Assembly (NCBI GenBank): GCA_036971615.1 | Contig: JAYKKR010000001.1 | Coordinates: 620,001-684,000 of the forward strand | Reading direction: 5' to 3' | Length of the DNA: 64,000 nt | Origin: Amyloporia xantha | Lineage: Eukaryota > Basidiomycota > Agaricomycetes > Polyporales > Adustoporiaceae | Shown here: in pieces, positions 9,951 through 22,319 of the stretch | How the letters are laid out: each line of letters opens with the position of its first letter | Position numbering within the stretch: the stretch's first letter is position 1 | Position numbers and translations under genes: made by a program | Notes under the pieces: model-generated | What the model was told of the DNA's origin: nothing | Databases searched by the model: none | The model's input: the letters and a program-made list of their open reading frames with translations, nothing else

Positions 9951-11678
9951 TCATTCTACACTTGCACCATTGCTTACACGGCCAGTCCATTGATCCCAAT
10001 CATCGAGCACATCCCTCAAGTCCTTCCCCACAGGAACGCCCGTCTTACCGATCTCCACACCATACACGCCCTGCACCAACGCCCTCCTCACGAACGGAAC
10101 GAAGACCTGCACATACACCGCCCCCACCGCCTTCAGCACCTCTTCCTCCTTGCGCTCCTCATGATCGGGCGGCCGAGGATGCTCCGTCACCCAAGGCTTG
10201 TCCCGAGCGAGAACGAGCAGCGCGGCGAGGCCCTTCGCGAGGGACCCATCGAGGGCGCGAAGGAGCTCGCTAAGGAGCTCGACGGGCGCGAGGAGCCGGA
10301 GCCCGTTGAGTGCGGTGAGGAGGGCATTTGTAAATACGGCAAGGGGAGGATAGGACACCAGTAATGGTGGAGGGACGTTTGGTGGATCGGAAGATATGGA
10401 ACGTTGCTGGGCAGGTGTTGGAAGGGATGGAGATGCGAGCACGGAAGGTGCTATCAGAATCCGCGACGGCTTCGTGTTGGATGAAGTAGAATTTGATCTG
10501 AACCTTCCTGGGGTGGTATCGGTGTTCAATTTACTGCACCAGCCGTCCGCCGCTTCGTCCAATTCAGCCTCCACACCCTTCCGCACAGCATCAACAAACA
10601 ATGGCGCCAGCAAGGCCTTGAAATCCATCCCAACGCGCGCAAAAGAGTTCGCACAGTAGGTGAGCTGCGTGAGGAGCGACGTGAGTAGCGATGGGTCCGA
10701 GATCAGCGGCAGTGTCTCTTTGAGGAGCGACAGCAATGTCTGCAGTTGTAACGTCGTGAACGTGGTGAGCAGGCTATGTAATTGCGGGTGAGCACCGTCC
10801 GACGTCGACGGTGCACGATCCAGGAAAATGGTCGTGTACTGGGTAATCACATCGTAGACACCTTCTCGCCAGAGATCGATGTATTTCTTCAAATACCGCG
10901 CATGTGCATCCCGCTCCCGCTCCTTATCCTCCACTACGCCCTTCTTCTCGGTCTCCACCGTCTTCAGTAGGCCGTCCAGATACATACTGCGCCCGGTGAG
11001 GAAGGCAAGTGCAAGCTCGGGCTCGTCCAACACCTCCATTTTGCGCAAGAACCCCACCGCACGGAAGAGAGCGGGCAGCTTCGCCTGCTCGCTCAGCATG
11101 CGGAGGAGCTGCCCGAGCATTGCCTGCACGCGCGCGTCGCATTCGGCCTTGACGGATTGGATGAGCGGGTTGGAAGGAAAGCGTTGCGAGAGCGATGCGG
11201 AGTGGTTCGCGAGGAGAAGAGCCTCTGTGTAGTTGTGGTTCCGGACACATGAGTCGAGGAGAACGGGTAGCGAGAGCACGTCGTAGAGCTTGTCGTGGTG
11301 CTCGAGGACGAGGGCGGATTTGCGGCGTTCTTTCTGGATTTCGCGAGTATCCTCTACGAAGGAGCGCGCAGAGGTCTCAAGAGAGGGCAGTGATGATATG
11401 AGAGCATCAAGGGAGGACGATAGCGACGATAGCGACGATGAGAGCGTGGATGTCGTCGCATGAATGGAGAGAAATGTTGGGTATGATGTGTAGCAAAGGG
11501 TGGTCAGTGCGTTCGTGAGTTGTGCTGACGATGAAGATAGCTCTGTCGGCTGGGCTTCAAGCTCGGAGAGCGGCAGCGCTGTGAGATGGTTCAGGTAGCT
11601 TGCTGCGTCGGGAGATGCGAACGAGGAGGCCGTTGACGAGGAGGCTAGAATGTCCGGTAAAGAGGGTATATCAGACAT
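9951..11678 (-). CDS. COG8: Conserved oligomeric Golgi complex subunit 8 (Dor1 family)
   Basis: This is a single uninterrupted exon of 575 residues, about the length of fungal COG8 proteins. COG8 belongs to the eight-subunit tethering complex for retrograde intra-Golgi vesicles and contacts the Cog5-7 lobe. The diagnostic N-terminal Dor1 region reads SYLNHLTALPL, then a Ser/Leu-rich coiled-coil stretch, SFVEDTREIQKERRK and VLEHHDKLYDVLSLPVLLDSCVRN, followed by the helical FRAVGFLRKM segment. The C-terminal third (after about residue 390) has a low-complexity Ser/Pro linker and then a conserved helical region (FTNALLTALNGLRLLAPVEL). The ATG at 11678 gives MSDIPSLPDIL. An inverted-repeat element begins about 190 bp upstream, inside what should be its promoter. 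Confidence 0.92.
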   Translation of the reverse strand: MSDIPSLPDILASSSTASSFASPDAASYLNHLTALPLSELEAQPTELSSSSAQLTNALTTLCYTSYPTFLSIHATTSTLSSSLSSLSSSLDALISSLPSLETSARSFVEDTREIQKERRKSALVLEHHDKLYDVLSLPVLLDSCVRNHNYTEALLLANHSASLSQRFPSNPLIQSVKAECDARVQAMLGQLLRMLSEQAKLPALFRAVGFLRKMEVLDEPELALAFLTGRSMYLDGLLKTVETEKKGVVEDKERERDAHARYLKKYIDLWREGVYDVITQYTTIFLDRAPSTSDGAHPQLHSLLTTFTTLQLQTLLSLLKETLPLISDPSLLTSLLTQLTYCANSFARVGMDFKALLAPLFVDAVRKGVEAELDEAADGWCSKLNTDTTPGRFRSNSTSSNTKPSRILIAPSVLASPSLPTPAQQRSISSDPPNVPPPLLVSYPPLAVFTNALLTALNGLRLLAPVELLSELLRALDGSLAKGLAALLVLARDKPWVTEHPRPPDHEERKEEEVLKAVGAVYVQVFVPFVRRALVQGVYGVEIGKTGVPVGKDLRDVLDDWDQWTGRVSNGASVE

Positions 11679-11868
11679 AGTACTGGAGTCTGCGAATGCA
11701 ATAGATTATTTGCCATAAAAGAGGCGAATACCAGCCCGGTAGTTCCTTTGGCTTGAGCGTTGGCGGAGGTTGGTGGTCGCTGCCAACGTCGGTGTCGAGG
11801 ACGTCGCCTCGAGTGTTGGCGACCGAGCCCGAGATATGGGCGTCTACCTCTTTGCAGTGACCTACATA

Positions 11869-13174
11869 AGGGGTATCCACAGTAGGGTTTCCGCGCAGTT
11901 TCCGCTCAGTTTCGAGCCAGATTCCATTCTGGTTTCCAACTGACCGAGATGCCCGAGAATCCGGCAAAGCCCGGAAACTGGCAAATCAACTCTGATTTGG
12001 CCGTTGGAAACTGGAGCTTGACGTACCTGCATTTGTTCGGGGTTGTATTAGATAAGCAGGGGTACCTGACCACATGACCACCCGTGACAAACTATGCCGA
12101 CGGCACTGAGGGCGATAAACAATAATGTTTGTGCTCGGAAAAGGCATGTAAACATGGGCAGAGCAGGTTAATTTTGCGGCCAAAATGTTCGGTCGCCTGA
12201 TATTTTAAATAAAGCTCGCTGATTGGCTTAAGACGTGGGAGCATTGTATGTTTCCGCATATTTATGTAACCAGTTCGGACTGTACTATGCCTACCCAGGC
12301 ACTCGGCACACCCCCCAAGTCGGCAACCCCGCCATATCACCTTTCAACCATGTCGATTTCCTTAGTGACTTCATATATACCTAGGTTTTTGTATGCCCAC
12401 TTTCGCATCGAGCTTGAACGAAAGCGAACGGATGAGTTGTTCATGATTCCCTTCTTTTCGAGCAGGTAGGCAGTCTGTCACTCTCGTGAGTCACTGGTCG
12501 TCAGCGGACTCCAGTCGGACTTTGAATTTCGAATGCCTGTAGACGTTTCTCTGCGTTGCTCGATCACAAGCGTGGTTTGAATAGACTACTCTCCAGCTTG
12601 AGAAAGCCGAGCGGACTTCCAAAAGGCGTGCGTTATGTTCCGTGACAAAACCGTTACTTTTGCGTTACTGCCGACTTGGGGGATGTGCCGAGTGCCTGGG
12701 TAGGCATAGTATTCAATGGTATATGCGGAGCCCGAACATTCATTAGTTGCCCCCTCTGTGGCCTGGAAATCGTTAAAATTCAAGCTATAAGAGATGTAGT
12801 GCTTTGTAACAGTATTGAAAATAAATGATCTCCCATTATATTGCGTTTAAATTGAATTGTAAGGACAATATCAACAATTTAGCAGCTATCCGAGCCCATG
12901 CCGCACTTTTGCGACGTGGCCAGTGAGGATATTAGCAGAGGGTCACATCTCGTCACATCAAGATTATCCTGTATCTAATCGATCTGCTTATCTAATACAA
13001 CCCCGAACAAATGCAGGTACGTCAAGCTCCAGTTTCCAACGGCCAAATCAGAGTTGATTTGCCAGTTTCCGGGCTTTGCCGGATTCTCGGGCATCTCGGT
13101 CAGTTGGAAACCAGAATGGAATCTGGCTCGAAACTGAGCGGAAACTGCGCGGAAACCCTACTGTGGATACCCCT
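11869..13174. mobile_element. Palindromic 1.3-kb non-autonomous DNA element with 190-bp TIRs
   Basis: The left arm 11870-12059 is an almost perfect reverse complement of 12984-13173. The termini read GGGGTATCCACAG. TA flanks both ends (11867-11868 and 13174-13175), but the duplication is ambiguous at this length. A second inverted repeat lies inside: 12283-12325 pairs with 12669-12711 (core CTACCCAGGCACTCGGCACA). No transposase is visible between the arms. It is a MITE or foldback element sitting between the COG8 start and an F-box gene. Confidence 0.8.
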
Positions 13175-13440
13175 ATAGTACACTCCTTGCTCGACTATCA
13201 GGCTGTATTCGTGTCGCTGCGATTAACCGACACCTCTGTTATTGTGCCTACTGTATGAGTCTGTGAATGGCCTGGAATGCTATACACGTTTGAGCGCCTG
13301 TAGCGGGACACTGCTATCATTACTTGTATTATCAGAACAGACTATGACACCGAAGGCTTCAGGTGAGTGGTGTATGTTGTCTCGTCGACAATGCCTACTG
13401 AAGTCGTCTAGTAGCCATTGATAGGAACGAAATATTGCTG

Positions 13441-14717
13441 ATGGAGGCTACAGGCAAATCGTCATTGGATATCTTCCGACTCCGCACAAGGGATATTAGG
13501 AAAACACAGCCATCATCTCCCAACCGAAGGACGTCTGTCTCGAGTCCGAGACTACCTGTGGAAATATGCGAAACAATGCTCAAGAACCTTTACGATGACC
13601 CGTCGACCTTGTCCGCATGTTGCCTCGCATGTCGAGAATGGATCTACACGATACGTTCTCACCGTTTCAACCAAGTCTACCTCACACAACTCAACCTATT
13701 CTCATTCCTCCACCTTCTGAGGCCCTCTCCAGACATTGGACTTCTGGTTAGGCATGTCTCGGTTCACTTGCCTTACCATCCATCTGTATCGATGCACCTA
13801 CACCTCGGACATGCTTTAGATCAAATATTCGCTTGTCTCAAAGTCGTCGAAAGCCTGGCATTACGCTGCGTGATCGTGACCCCATTCTTTCTAAAGACAC
13901 TCTCAAGGCTATCCTCTGTAAAGAGGCTTGAGTTTGGATCAGCATGCAGGGCTGCGACAGATGAACACATGGAAGCGGTCTGTCGTGCCTTTCCGCTCCT
14001 TGCGCACATTGCAATAACAGGAGCTCCGGACGTGGACCGTTTATTCATACGCCTTGCCAGGGTCTTACGTCTAATTGTGGTGGTCCCCTTCCAGCCCGCA
14101 GATGAGGCTTCAAGTTGGAGTCGTCGCTTTGCGTGGACATTTTGCCAGTGCTTTCTACGAAGCAGCCCTGTAGTCATTGGTCCATCGCATCGCATGCGCT
14201 GTCGTGGTATTGAAGCGGTCCTAACGGGTGCGGGTGCATCTCTCCAAAATCTTTCCATCGAACTAAGTTCGCTGCCTTGGATTGAACCAAACGGTCAGTC
14301 GGTTGTGCGCGTGAGATCAGTCGCCACTGTTCTGACTATTCGTGGCGTCTAGCCGTCGAGTCTGGTATGGCCAAATGTACCAACCTCCGGAGTATAGATT
14401 TTTACGGAGAACCATTTTTCGAACGTCCACATTCCTTCATGCCTATCTGGATACACGAATTTCTGTCGTTGATAACGACAACCAGCATTCGTACAATATG
14501 CTTTCATTTCCATGCGCTTGAGTTGAGATGGAATTTGGACGCTCTTTCATTCGTTAGACTTCTTCCCGAATCTTTAGCACGAGATCACTTCCGCAATCTG
14601 GAAAAGGTCATATTTCGTATTCAAGGGCGAGAGCTAAAGATGCAGGCTGAAGAATACGTTAGAAAGGAGATACCTGAGCTCGAGACTCGAGGCTTGCTCG
14701 CTTTCTACTCCACGTAG
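13441..14717 (+). CDS. F-box-like protein A (intact copy)
   Basis: Two exons are joined across an intron at 14294-14352 (donor GTCAGT, acceptor CTAG), giving the junction IEPN/AVESGMAKCTNL. Residues about 35-75 match the agaricomycete F-box pattern: LPVEICETMLKNLYDDPSTLSA, then CLACREW and RSHRFNQVYL. The rest is the leucine-rich-like region usual in this expanded family, with FPLLAHI, LTGAGASLQNLSIEL and a C-terminal PELETRGLLAF. F-box proteins recruit substrates to SCF ubiquitin ligases; here the substrate is unknown. The ATG at 13441 is the first in frame. Paralogues lie at 19053-21523 (transposon-split) and 22320-22640 (remnant), and an adjacent P450 is duplicated along with the last. Confidence 0.72.
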
Positions 14718-14739
14718 ATACAGTTTATGCGAGACCGAG

Positions 14740-17700
14740 TTTGTTGAATATTATTTATGCTTCACTGTAGATGATGCCCTGAGCAACCAGGTTTGCAGCC
14801 ATCTGTGTGCGGGCTCGAATATCACAAGGGAAGGCCTCTGCATGGCTGTGATGACGTGGTGAGATTCAAATGTTAACATTTCGCCACGAGGACCCTACCT
14901 GATAGCGCCGGACGTGAAGGACACAGAAGGCGTAATTTCTTTTCCTGCAGCATCGCGAGCTTTGCGTATATCTAAAACCGCCAACATGTTCGCGACTGCA
15001 AGCCAAATGGTCGTATCGGCCAGATGACGGCCAGGACACATGCTGTTAAACGTACGTCAGAGCCGCAGGGTGTTCAAGACACAAACGAACACTCACCGTC
15101 GGCCAAATCCGAATATAAAATTCCTAGGATCGGTGAGTTTGGCTGCCTCGATATCCATATCCGCAAATCTCTCGGGTCTGAAATCTTCTGGTTCAGAAAA
15201 GATAGACGTGTCCCGTGACATTGACCTAGGAAACATAGAATTACCATGTCCACGTTCTAACATGGGCGCATACTCACCAAATATTCGATACAACAGTGGA
15301 TCCCCCAGGGATATCGTACTCACGATACTGGTCGTTTTGCATTAACCGATGGGGAACGCCTTGAATGTAGTACCAGCGATATCAGTTTAAGCTTTAGCAA
15401 GGAAACGCGCTAGACCTACCAAGAGGTATCGGTGGATGCCAGCTGCGAATGGTTTAGCTTGACGCAACAATGTGTCAGCAACCTAGTCGCTTACCGATAT
15501 AATTCCTTTAGAATGCATTCGAGATACGGCAAAGTTGGGCTCTGTCCTGGAGGTCGACTAGCCGCTCGCTACCAACCACTTGATCGATTTCTCCTTGTGC
15601 CTTGGCCAAAACATCCGGATAGAGGGTCATAACCAATACCAACGTCGTGAGAGCACTGCTGGTCTAGTGTGACACATGTTCATAATCAATGATTCTGTAG
15701 GCGCAGTTTATTTGACTCACAGTATCAGATCCCCCTATATATATAATACGTGTGAATTTTATACAACTTCACCAAATTGATGTCGTACTGACCGAGATAC
15801 AGCTGTGACGCGGCACCTTTGATACTGAATTCGTCATCTGCTTTCAAAACCCCATTGCTCGTCGTTTCTTCGATGAGAGATGACAAAAAAGATGGTTTCG
15901 CCTGCCCAGACATCTACAAGTCATCAAATACGGAGGAACATTCATAAACATTCCCTCGAACTGACCATGGCGTTGTGTACACCCTCAAAGGGAATGTCCA
16001 GCATTTGACGAACCAACTTCTTGACTACAATCCCATGTCGTTTGAACCCGCCGCCTGGCATCCACATTGGGATGTGTTTCACTGAATAGATCAGTATTAG
16101 GGTTACGCTATCAACTCAAGGTGGCAACGATTACATATGTAAACTCACGGATGGGAAAGAAGTCGACTACATTCGACACGAACCCCCCACGAAGTGTAGC
16201 TATTAATGCCTCGTCCGCCATGCGGATGTACTGATCCTCTGCTGTGGTCACATTACGTCCGTATGCAATCTCCAGCATCATGGCACCCGTAAACCTGATA
16301 GCTCATGACGTCAACCGAAGCAGACCCATCAAAAAGAATGTACCTCTTGATGTGAGAGATGAACATGTCAGGTGTTTGGATAAGATCCCACAGCAATTTA
16401 TTGACTTCAGTGCGCTGAAGAGGACCGTAGCCATCGAGGACATGCTTCGTCTCGAGGGCGGTCTGCATCCATTTCCTATGGCGGCGCCACTCTTCACCAG
16501 TGGACAAAAAGGCTGTGATGGGCTTGAAATCATATCTGCAGTACGATTATCGAGCATTACACCAGATAAAGAGTTGAATAATTTACATGTCCTCTAGCAT
16601 AACGAAAGGCGGTCGCTCGGAGTACTTGGACCCTCTCTTCTCCATGAGATCTTTTGCTGCTCGCAGAGAATTCAGGATGAGAAGAGGCCTGTTGAATACT
16701 TTAGCATAGACAACATCCCCTGTTGAAACATTCATTCATTATTGATAGTCGGACACGACAAATTGCCAGTCCATACCGTATCTTTTGGCCCATTCAGTAT
16801 AAGTGACGGTTTGATCTTCCAACGACATCTGGTGGATGTTTCCAAGCAGGGGAATCTGTCTTGGACCCGGAGGTCGGTGATGTGCAGGCTTTGGGTTGAC
16901 AAATAGAATGTACGCCAAGTAAATTAGAACAAGCGGAAGGACAACGAAATCCGAAAGTATGAGATATGATGAGACCGCCATGTTCCAAGTGGATGTGCTC
17001 TAACGTAGATTTCGAGCGGGCAATCAGTCATTTATACCATGGCCAGAGAAAGTTACCGTATGTCTTATCTCTGCGTACAGTGCCATGCTATCTACAGGAT
17101 GCAATATGTAACGTCAGTGGGGATACTGAAGTTCCCAAGGTTCAATTCGGACTTACGACATTGGTCAAGCAACCCGGACAGCTGAGAGCTCTTGGCGACG
17201 CTTGTTCACCAGGATAGGATAGAAATGTAGTTAATACACAAGTCAGCTATGATCGGAGGTATGGTTAACCAAACCCATCCATCCAGCTTCCAGCGTGCTC
17301 ACCCAATCTCGCCTAGGCCTTTCTAAATGTGCTACTCGCTTGCGACCGCACCCCTGCCCCTCCTTTCGAATCAAGATGTTCATGCGATAACACGCATGTG
17401 TTCACAGACAGAGAAGATACGTACGTAAGTCTGATGTAGCATCTGACCCAAAATCATGGCGTACCCAGTGCCATGACTTGCCCAGTCCGAGAACGACCTT
17501 TATCGACAAGCGCCTACACCGACATATGTAAGATGCTCTACCCGAAGCGAGAAACACAATATGACAGAACCTTATTCAAATGGGTATTTATAGTCTTGAA
17601 CGCATACTTGACGGGATAACGACCACAACCGGGCCAACCAGTACCCACTGACGGAGGGTCATCGCCAGAGGGCTTGACTGAACTGAAAGCACCCAAATCG

Positions 17701-18800
17701 AGAGCCTGCCTGTGAGAAATAGAACAATGAAAATGTCCTGAACGTTTCTTCGATCCTATAAGCGAGCTTGAGGATTGGGCTCGACAAGGGGCAATGACTT
17801 TTGGTGTAACAATGCCGGAACTACTGTAGTCTGTGGATCCACGAATTGGTTCTGCGAGACTGGAGCCAATAGCTCGGGGTACTTTCTTCTGAGAAGGAGT
17901 TCTACTGTATATGGAGGTTATCGGAAAAAGCACCATGATCAGCTGTTAAGAGTCAGGGTCAGAACGTTCCCATTGGAGCTGTTCCAAAGGACCATCACCC
18001 GTCAGCAGAATGAGACTAGATTTCCTAAGAGAAGATGCAACTTACTGTAACTTCTGAGTGATCCTGATATTCACGCCAGAGGGTAATAAAAATCACACAG
18101 ATTCTTATGATACCGTTCGAGGAACACTTCAGCATGCATGAGAAGATGTGGAGAGAAGAATCAGCACTGTTGTCGATACCAACTTAACTTCCGCAACTAC
18201 GTGCGGCGGGATCGCCTGACCTCAATCGAGAATGACACCAACACTTGGAACGATGCTTGCTCGGCCGCTAGAGCTACAATCTCTGCGACCCTCTGAGTAA
18301 TTAGGGGATAAACATGACAACGGTGTTCTCCTACGTAGCTGAGAGACCCTATTGCCTCTAAAATCTGACAACAACGACTTTAGGAAACGACCGCACCTGC
18401 ACATGTGACTTTGATTTCAGTATCGTAAACCTTTCAGCCAAACTTTTGACTAGGAGAGCGACAGCGTCATGACCCAGTTGATTATGAGTTAGCTGCTTAA
18501 GTTTGTAGACGACCGACCGTAAAGCGTTTGTCGCCAAGAGGTCCCGAACAATACCCATTTCAGAAATATCAGAGTCGTATGCAGAAACAGAGAAATTTGC
18601 CATGGGTGAGAAAAGTCTAAGATCAAGTATTGTACTTTCTTTTGACTGAGCCTTAGGCTTGGATTGAGTTGGGCTTGTGGAACGACTCGGAGGCTGAGCA
18701 AAAGCGCTCGAGTCCCGCCTTCGCCTGATTTGGGACGACCGACGTGCGCAAGACACGTGGCCGCTTGGCGAATAGTAGCGTCCATGTTACCCTCGTCGCC
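14740..18800. repeat. Segmental duplication, block 1
   Basis: This block contains P450 copy 1 and its 5' flank, and is homologous to block 2 at about 22660-26250. Similarity covers all P450 exons and introns and continues beyond the P450 start: 17528-17576 resembles 25433-25487, and minus-strand frames near 18500-18600 resemble those near 26050-26150. The order F-box 3' end then P450 is the same in both blocks. Confidence 0.75.
14755..16981 (-). pseudogene. Cytochrome P450 copy 1, frameshifted
   Basis: This is a minus-strand multi-exon P450 starting at 16981 (MAVSSYLILSDFVV, a membrane anchor, then the proline hinge HRPPGPRQIPLLGN). Exons continue through EWRRHRKWMQTALE, the I-helix GGSDTTSSAL, RPERF and the haem loop [15 protein letters not shown], and end at HAEAFPCDIR...YSEA. 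Splice sites are otherwise sound. At about 15530, in the exon leading to the K helix, it has two extra bases relative to copy 2 at 22677-24897. The frame breaks after LQDRAQL, where copy 2 reads [12 protein letters not shown]. This would remove the PERF region and the haem ligand. A sequencing error cannot be excluded. The gene overlaps the duplicated block described separately. Confidence 0.8.
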
Positions 18801-19052
18801 AACTCATCGCTCACTAGTACTTCACTACTCGCGTCGTAGCACGAATGACCCTTTGATTTTGACAAGGGTGGGCGTGCAGGGGTGATCTGGATTAGTACGG
18901 ATCGGTTGGCCCAGCGACGCCTTTACATTCGTGTCACTTGTCGGGTGCGCTTTCGAGTCTAACACGAAGGTCTTCGGGTAAGTCGCATCACTCACGTTCT
19001 CGCTGTTTCTGGTGACGAGCTATTTTTTGGCAGTTGGTGTGACGCGAACGCG
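16982..19052. other. Region with no recognisable gene; possible minus-strand relic
   Basis: It includes the P450 promoter. On the minus strand, open frames at 18358-18756 (with SEMGIVRDLLATNALRS) and 17538-17936 may be exons of an unidentified gene. The duplicate at 26012-26239 has SEMGIIQDLLTINASR in a more broken context. No domain is recognisable. I treat it as an unknown or decayed gene. Confidence 0.35.
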
Positions 19053-21523
19053 ATGTCGAAGAAGGCGGTAACACGCAAATCGTCATGGAATATCTTTCGA
19101 CTTCCCGCAAGAATCACGAATATCGGCCGGAAAACAAAATCACTCACCCCCAAGAAAGGCAGAACTGACTCGGCTCGGAGTCCGCAACTGCCCCTGGACG
19201 TATGCGAATTGATTATAGACATCCTCCGCGATGATCCATCTACACTGTCGGCATGTAGCCTTGCATGTCGTGAATGGCTCTACACGATACGTTCGTATCG
19301 TTTCAGTCGAGTTTACCTCACGGACCGCAATTTAACGACGTTCCTCGATCTCCTGAGGTTCTCCCCAGAAATTGGATCTCACGTTGAACATCTCCTTATC
19401 AAATTCGCGTGGTCAGCCTTGTACGAGCCAATCTCTAGATCAGCTGTCGACCGAGACTGGCAGATTCAGAAATTCGTTCGCCCTATGTCGGACCATCTAA
19501 GCCAGGAAGCCTTCCTGGACGAGGTATGCGTTCACCTCCAAACGGTTGAAAGCTTATCTCTGAATGGCGTCATTGTGACTTCGTCCATCTTGTCGACTCT
19601 ATCGAGACTGACAACTGTGAAAACAGTCGAAGTCGGGCGGGCGTTCATATTGGCGCTGGGGGCCACGTCAGACGAACTCATGGCGGCTCTCCCCCCAGTC
19701 TCCTACCCAGCCTTCTCCGGGCGGTGAGAGGGGCTTCATCCTAGGGACTTATTCTATGCTATGTTCTAAATCATGTGACTGCTTAATACTATCACGTGCC
19801 ATCAGATCCCAATTCACAGATCAACCTTATTCCCCTCGACCGCCCTACGAAGACTGGCACAAAACATTTGTAAACAAACCAGCCACAAGCACGCCGGGGT
19901 GGCTAGCAACGGCAAGCCAACGGCGGACATTCAAAATTAGAGAAAAGGCGTAAATCATAGAATTAGTGGTCGGCCATTTTTGGAGAACGAGCGTCGTCGC
20001 GTCGCGTCGATCGCAAAAAGACTTCAGAGTTGTCTCACTACTGCAACACTACTGTTGCATACATCAATTTAAGGCTAAGCTACACTTCTAAATGGCTCCC
20101 CCCTGTTCTGCTCCTGGTCCCTCCAGCACATCGCCTCACACTCCTGATGTATTGTCGCTCAGAGAGATGCAGGCATGGGTAATCCAGTTGGTTGTGACCA
20201 GAGAACTTCTCGGATTATGCAAGAATGCAGATAGGATTTCACAACAAGATTCAAGGATTTCCGTTTGTACAGGATGGTCAATAGAGTTGTTTTTGAGCAT
20301 AGACAAGAATATAGTGCTCAGATTGAGGTCGAGAGCTCGCAGAGTGCCGCTCAGAACCTCTAGTTGCTGAAATAGACTGATCATCTCGAAACAAAGACAA
20401 CTGTAAGTCTCTTCGAGAACGCGATTGACGCGACGACGCTCGTTCTCCAAAAATGGCTGACCACTAATTCTATGATTTACGCCTTTTCTCTAATTTTGAA
20501 TGTCCGCCGTTGGCTTGCCGTTGCTAGCCACCCCGGCGTGCTTGTGGCTGGTTTGTTTACAAATGTTTTGTGCCAGTCTTCGTAGGGCGGTCGAGGGGAA
20601 TAAGGTTGATCTGTGAATTGGGATCTGATGGCACGTGATAGTATTAAGCAGTCACATGATTTAGAACATAGCATAGAATAAGTCCCTAGGATGAAGCCCC
20701 TCTCACCGCCCGGAGAAGGCTGGGTAGGAGACTGCTCTCCCCCGCGCATTCCCCCTTTTGACACAAGTCATAATAAAAGCACCCCCGCACGTTGACCCTT
20801 CTGTCATACAAGTGGAGGATTACACCTGCTCGCGACTAGGACTAGGCGTGTTCCGCCGAAGGTCTGCCTGGTATTTTGACAACGACGAAGATGCACATTC
20901 CGATGGGCGCAAACGATCTCCTTCGGTCTACATGTATACGTTGCGGGGCACTGCTCTAGTCCATTCGTATGTGCACGGCCCTAGCGAAGTCATGCGCGGT
21001 GCACGCGGTTCTGGCCTGCAAGCGTTTCTACAGGGCGCGGGAGCAAATATTAAAGATCTTTCAATCCATCTATATGCCCTTATGGAGCTTGAACTAGAAG
21101 GTTAGGCCCAACCTTGTCTGATACTTTCGTCATTTCTGTTGGCCTGACTTTTCATGGCATCTAGTCATCGAGTCCAGCTTGGCTCGATGCATCAACCTCC
21201 AAAGTATCGGGTTCTACGGCCTGCATCTCGACCGCCCGCCTCACATGCCTATCTGGATATCTGAATTTCTGTCCCTCGTCAAGACGAATGGCGTCCGCAC
21301 AATATGTTTTCACGTCTATCCTGCGTACGAGGTGATACGGTGGGGCCTGATGGGCCTCAGAACTCTGCATACTTTGCAGACTGTGCTGGTGCAGGAGCGG
21401 TTCCGCAACCTAGAAAAAGTCATATTTTATATTGACAGGGAAGACGTGAGGATTCTAGTCGAGGAATTCGTTCGGGAAGAAGTACCAGAGCTCGAAAGTC
21501 TATTGTCCTTCTGCACGATGTAA
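19053..21523 (+). pseudogene. F-box-like gene B, split by a foldback transposon
   Basis: The 5' half (19053-19695) encodes LPLDVCELIIDILRDDPSTLSA, CSLACREWLYTIR and RFSRVYLTDRN, the same F-box core as copy A. Coding then stops inside an inserted element at 19696-20734 and resumes at about 20744 with AFPLLTQVIIKAPP. If one copy of the 9-bp target duplication and the insert are ignored, the frame is continuous and aligns with copy A (MEAVCRAFPLLAHI). The 3' half continues through FLQGAGANIKDLSIHL, an intron at 21101-21164 and RFRNLEKVIFYI, ending at 21523. No other lesion is evident, so the disruption looks recent. As it stands, only a 224-residue truncated product could be made. Confidence 0.82.
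19687..20743. mobile_element. Mutator-like foldback element in F-box gene B, with 9-bp TSD
   Basis: The element is 1039 bp (19696-20734), flanked by the direct repeat CTCTCCCCC at 19687-19695 and 20735-20743. Arms of about 310 bp (19696-20005 and 20425-20734) are nearly perfect reverse complements, with termini CAGTCTCCTACCCAGCC. The 9-bp target duplication and long arms are typical of Mutator-like elements. The ~420-bp centre holds a plus-strand frame at 20092-20370 with no recognisable transposase, so the element is non-autonomous. Confidence 0.88.
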
Positions 21524-22319
21524 GCATGAAGATACCCTTAGCTTCACCGAGCCAGTGTGTAACAAACCCGATTGATGACTGTAGATAAATCCCATGTATA
21601 CATTTCGTATCCGACAGTGAGTTTCGGGTCGGTGTATCATAGGTCTCCCTGAAACGCCTTTATCCTATGCGCCCATGCCTTGTTTATATTCTTGCAGCCC
21701 TCCTCCCTGGGACTTGCTGATTACTGTGACGCGGCGTCAGAGGTAGGCGTCACACTGGATTGCAATACTTGTGCTACAGGGACGCGCGGAGCTCTGTACT
21801 ATGAGGCGGCGGGCAGTCCTGATCAGTCCCATGTCCGATTTTGGATGAACACGGTTGGGATCGGCATCAGGACCTCCAGCCGCTGGTTGACGTGCGATGA
21901 CATCAGCGTGTCACTCTGACCATCTATCCGCTCGCCATTCGCGCCCCTGGGTAATTTTTTGACTCGGACAGTCCTAATAATGTCTACAAGCTATTCAAGA
22001 GGACCGGCTTGAAAGCGTGGTTGGGTAACCAACAGTGCCAGTGGAGAAACACCGATGGTCTAGATGCAGGCTGGGAAGACGGGTAAAGTATCTGGGAATA
22101 GGGCGCACAGTATATATGTATTTTACATTATTCTTGCATGAATGTGGCGTTAAAATTTGGCTATGATGTAAATCCTTTCTTATTATATTCAGCTCTTGGA
22201 AGACTATCACAAGATGAACGGTCTGACCGACGCTCTCCAGCAGGTCGCGAAGGACTGGCAAGCAAGTCATAACAGTTACGCTTTCGCTGTTTCTGTTCAT
22301 GAACTGTTTCTCAGGTCCG
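21524..22319. other. Intergenic region between F-box gene B and F-box remnant C
   Basis: There is no supported gene. A short plus-strand frame at 21680-21919 has no domain, and no repeat structure is evident by eye. Confidence 0.4.

Noticed and set aside
20092..20370. 92-codon frame in the centre of the Mutator-like element as a transposase
   Set aside because: It is too short and has no catalytic motif or similarity I recognise to a transposase.
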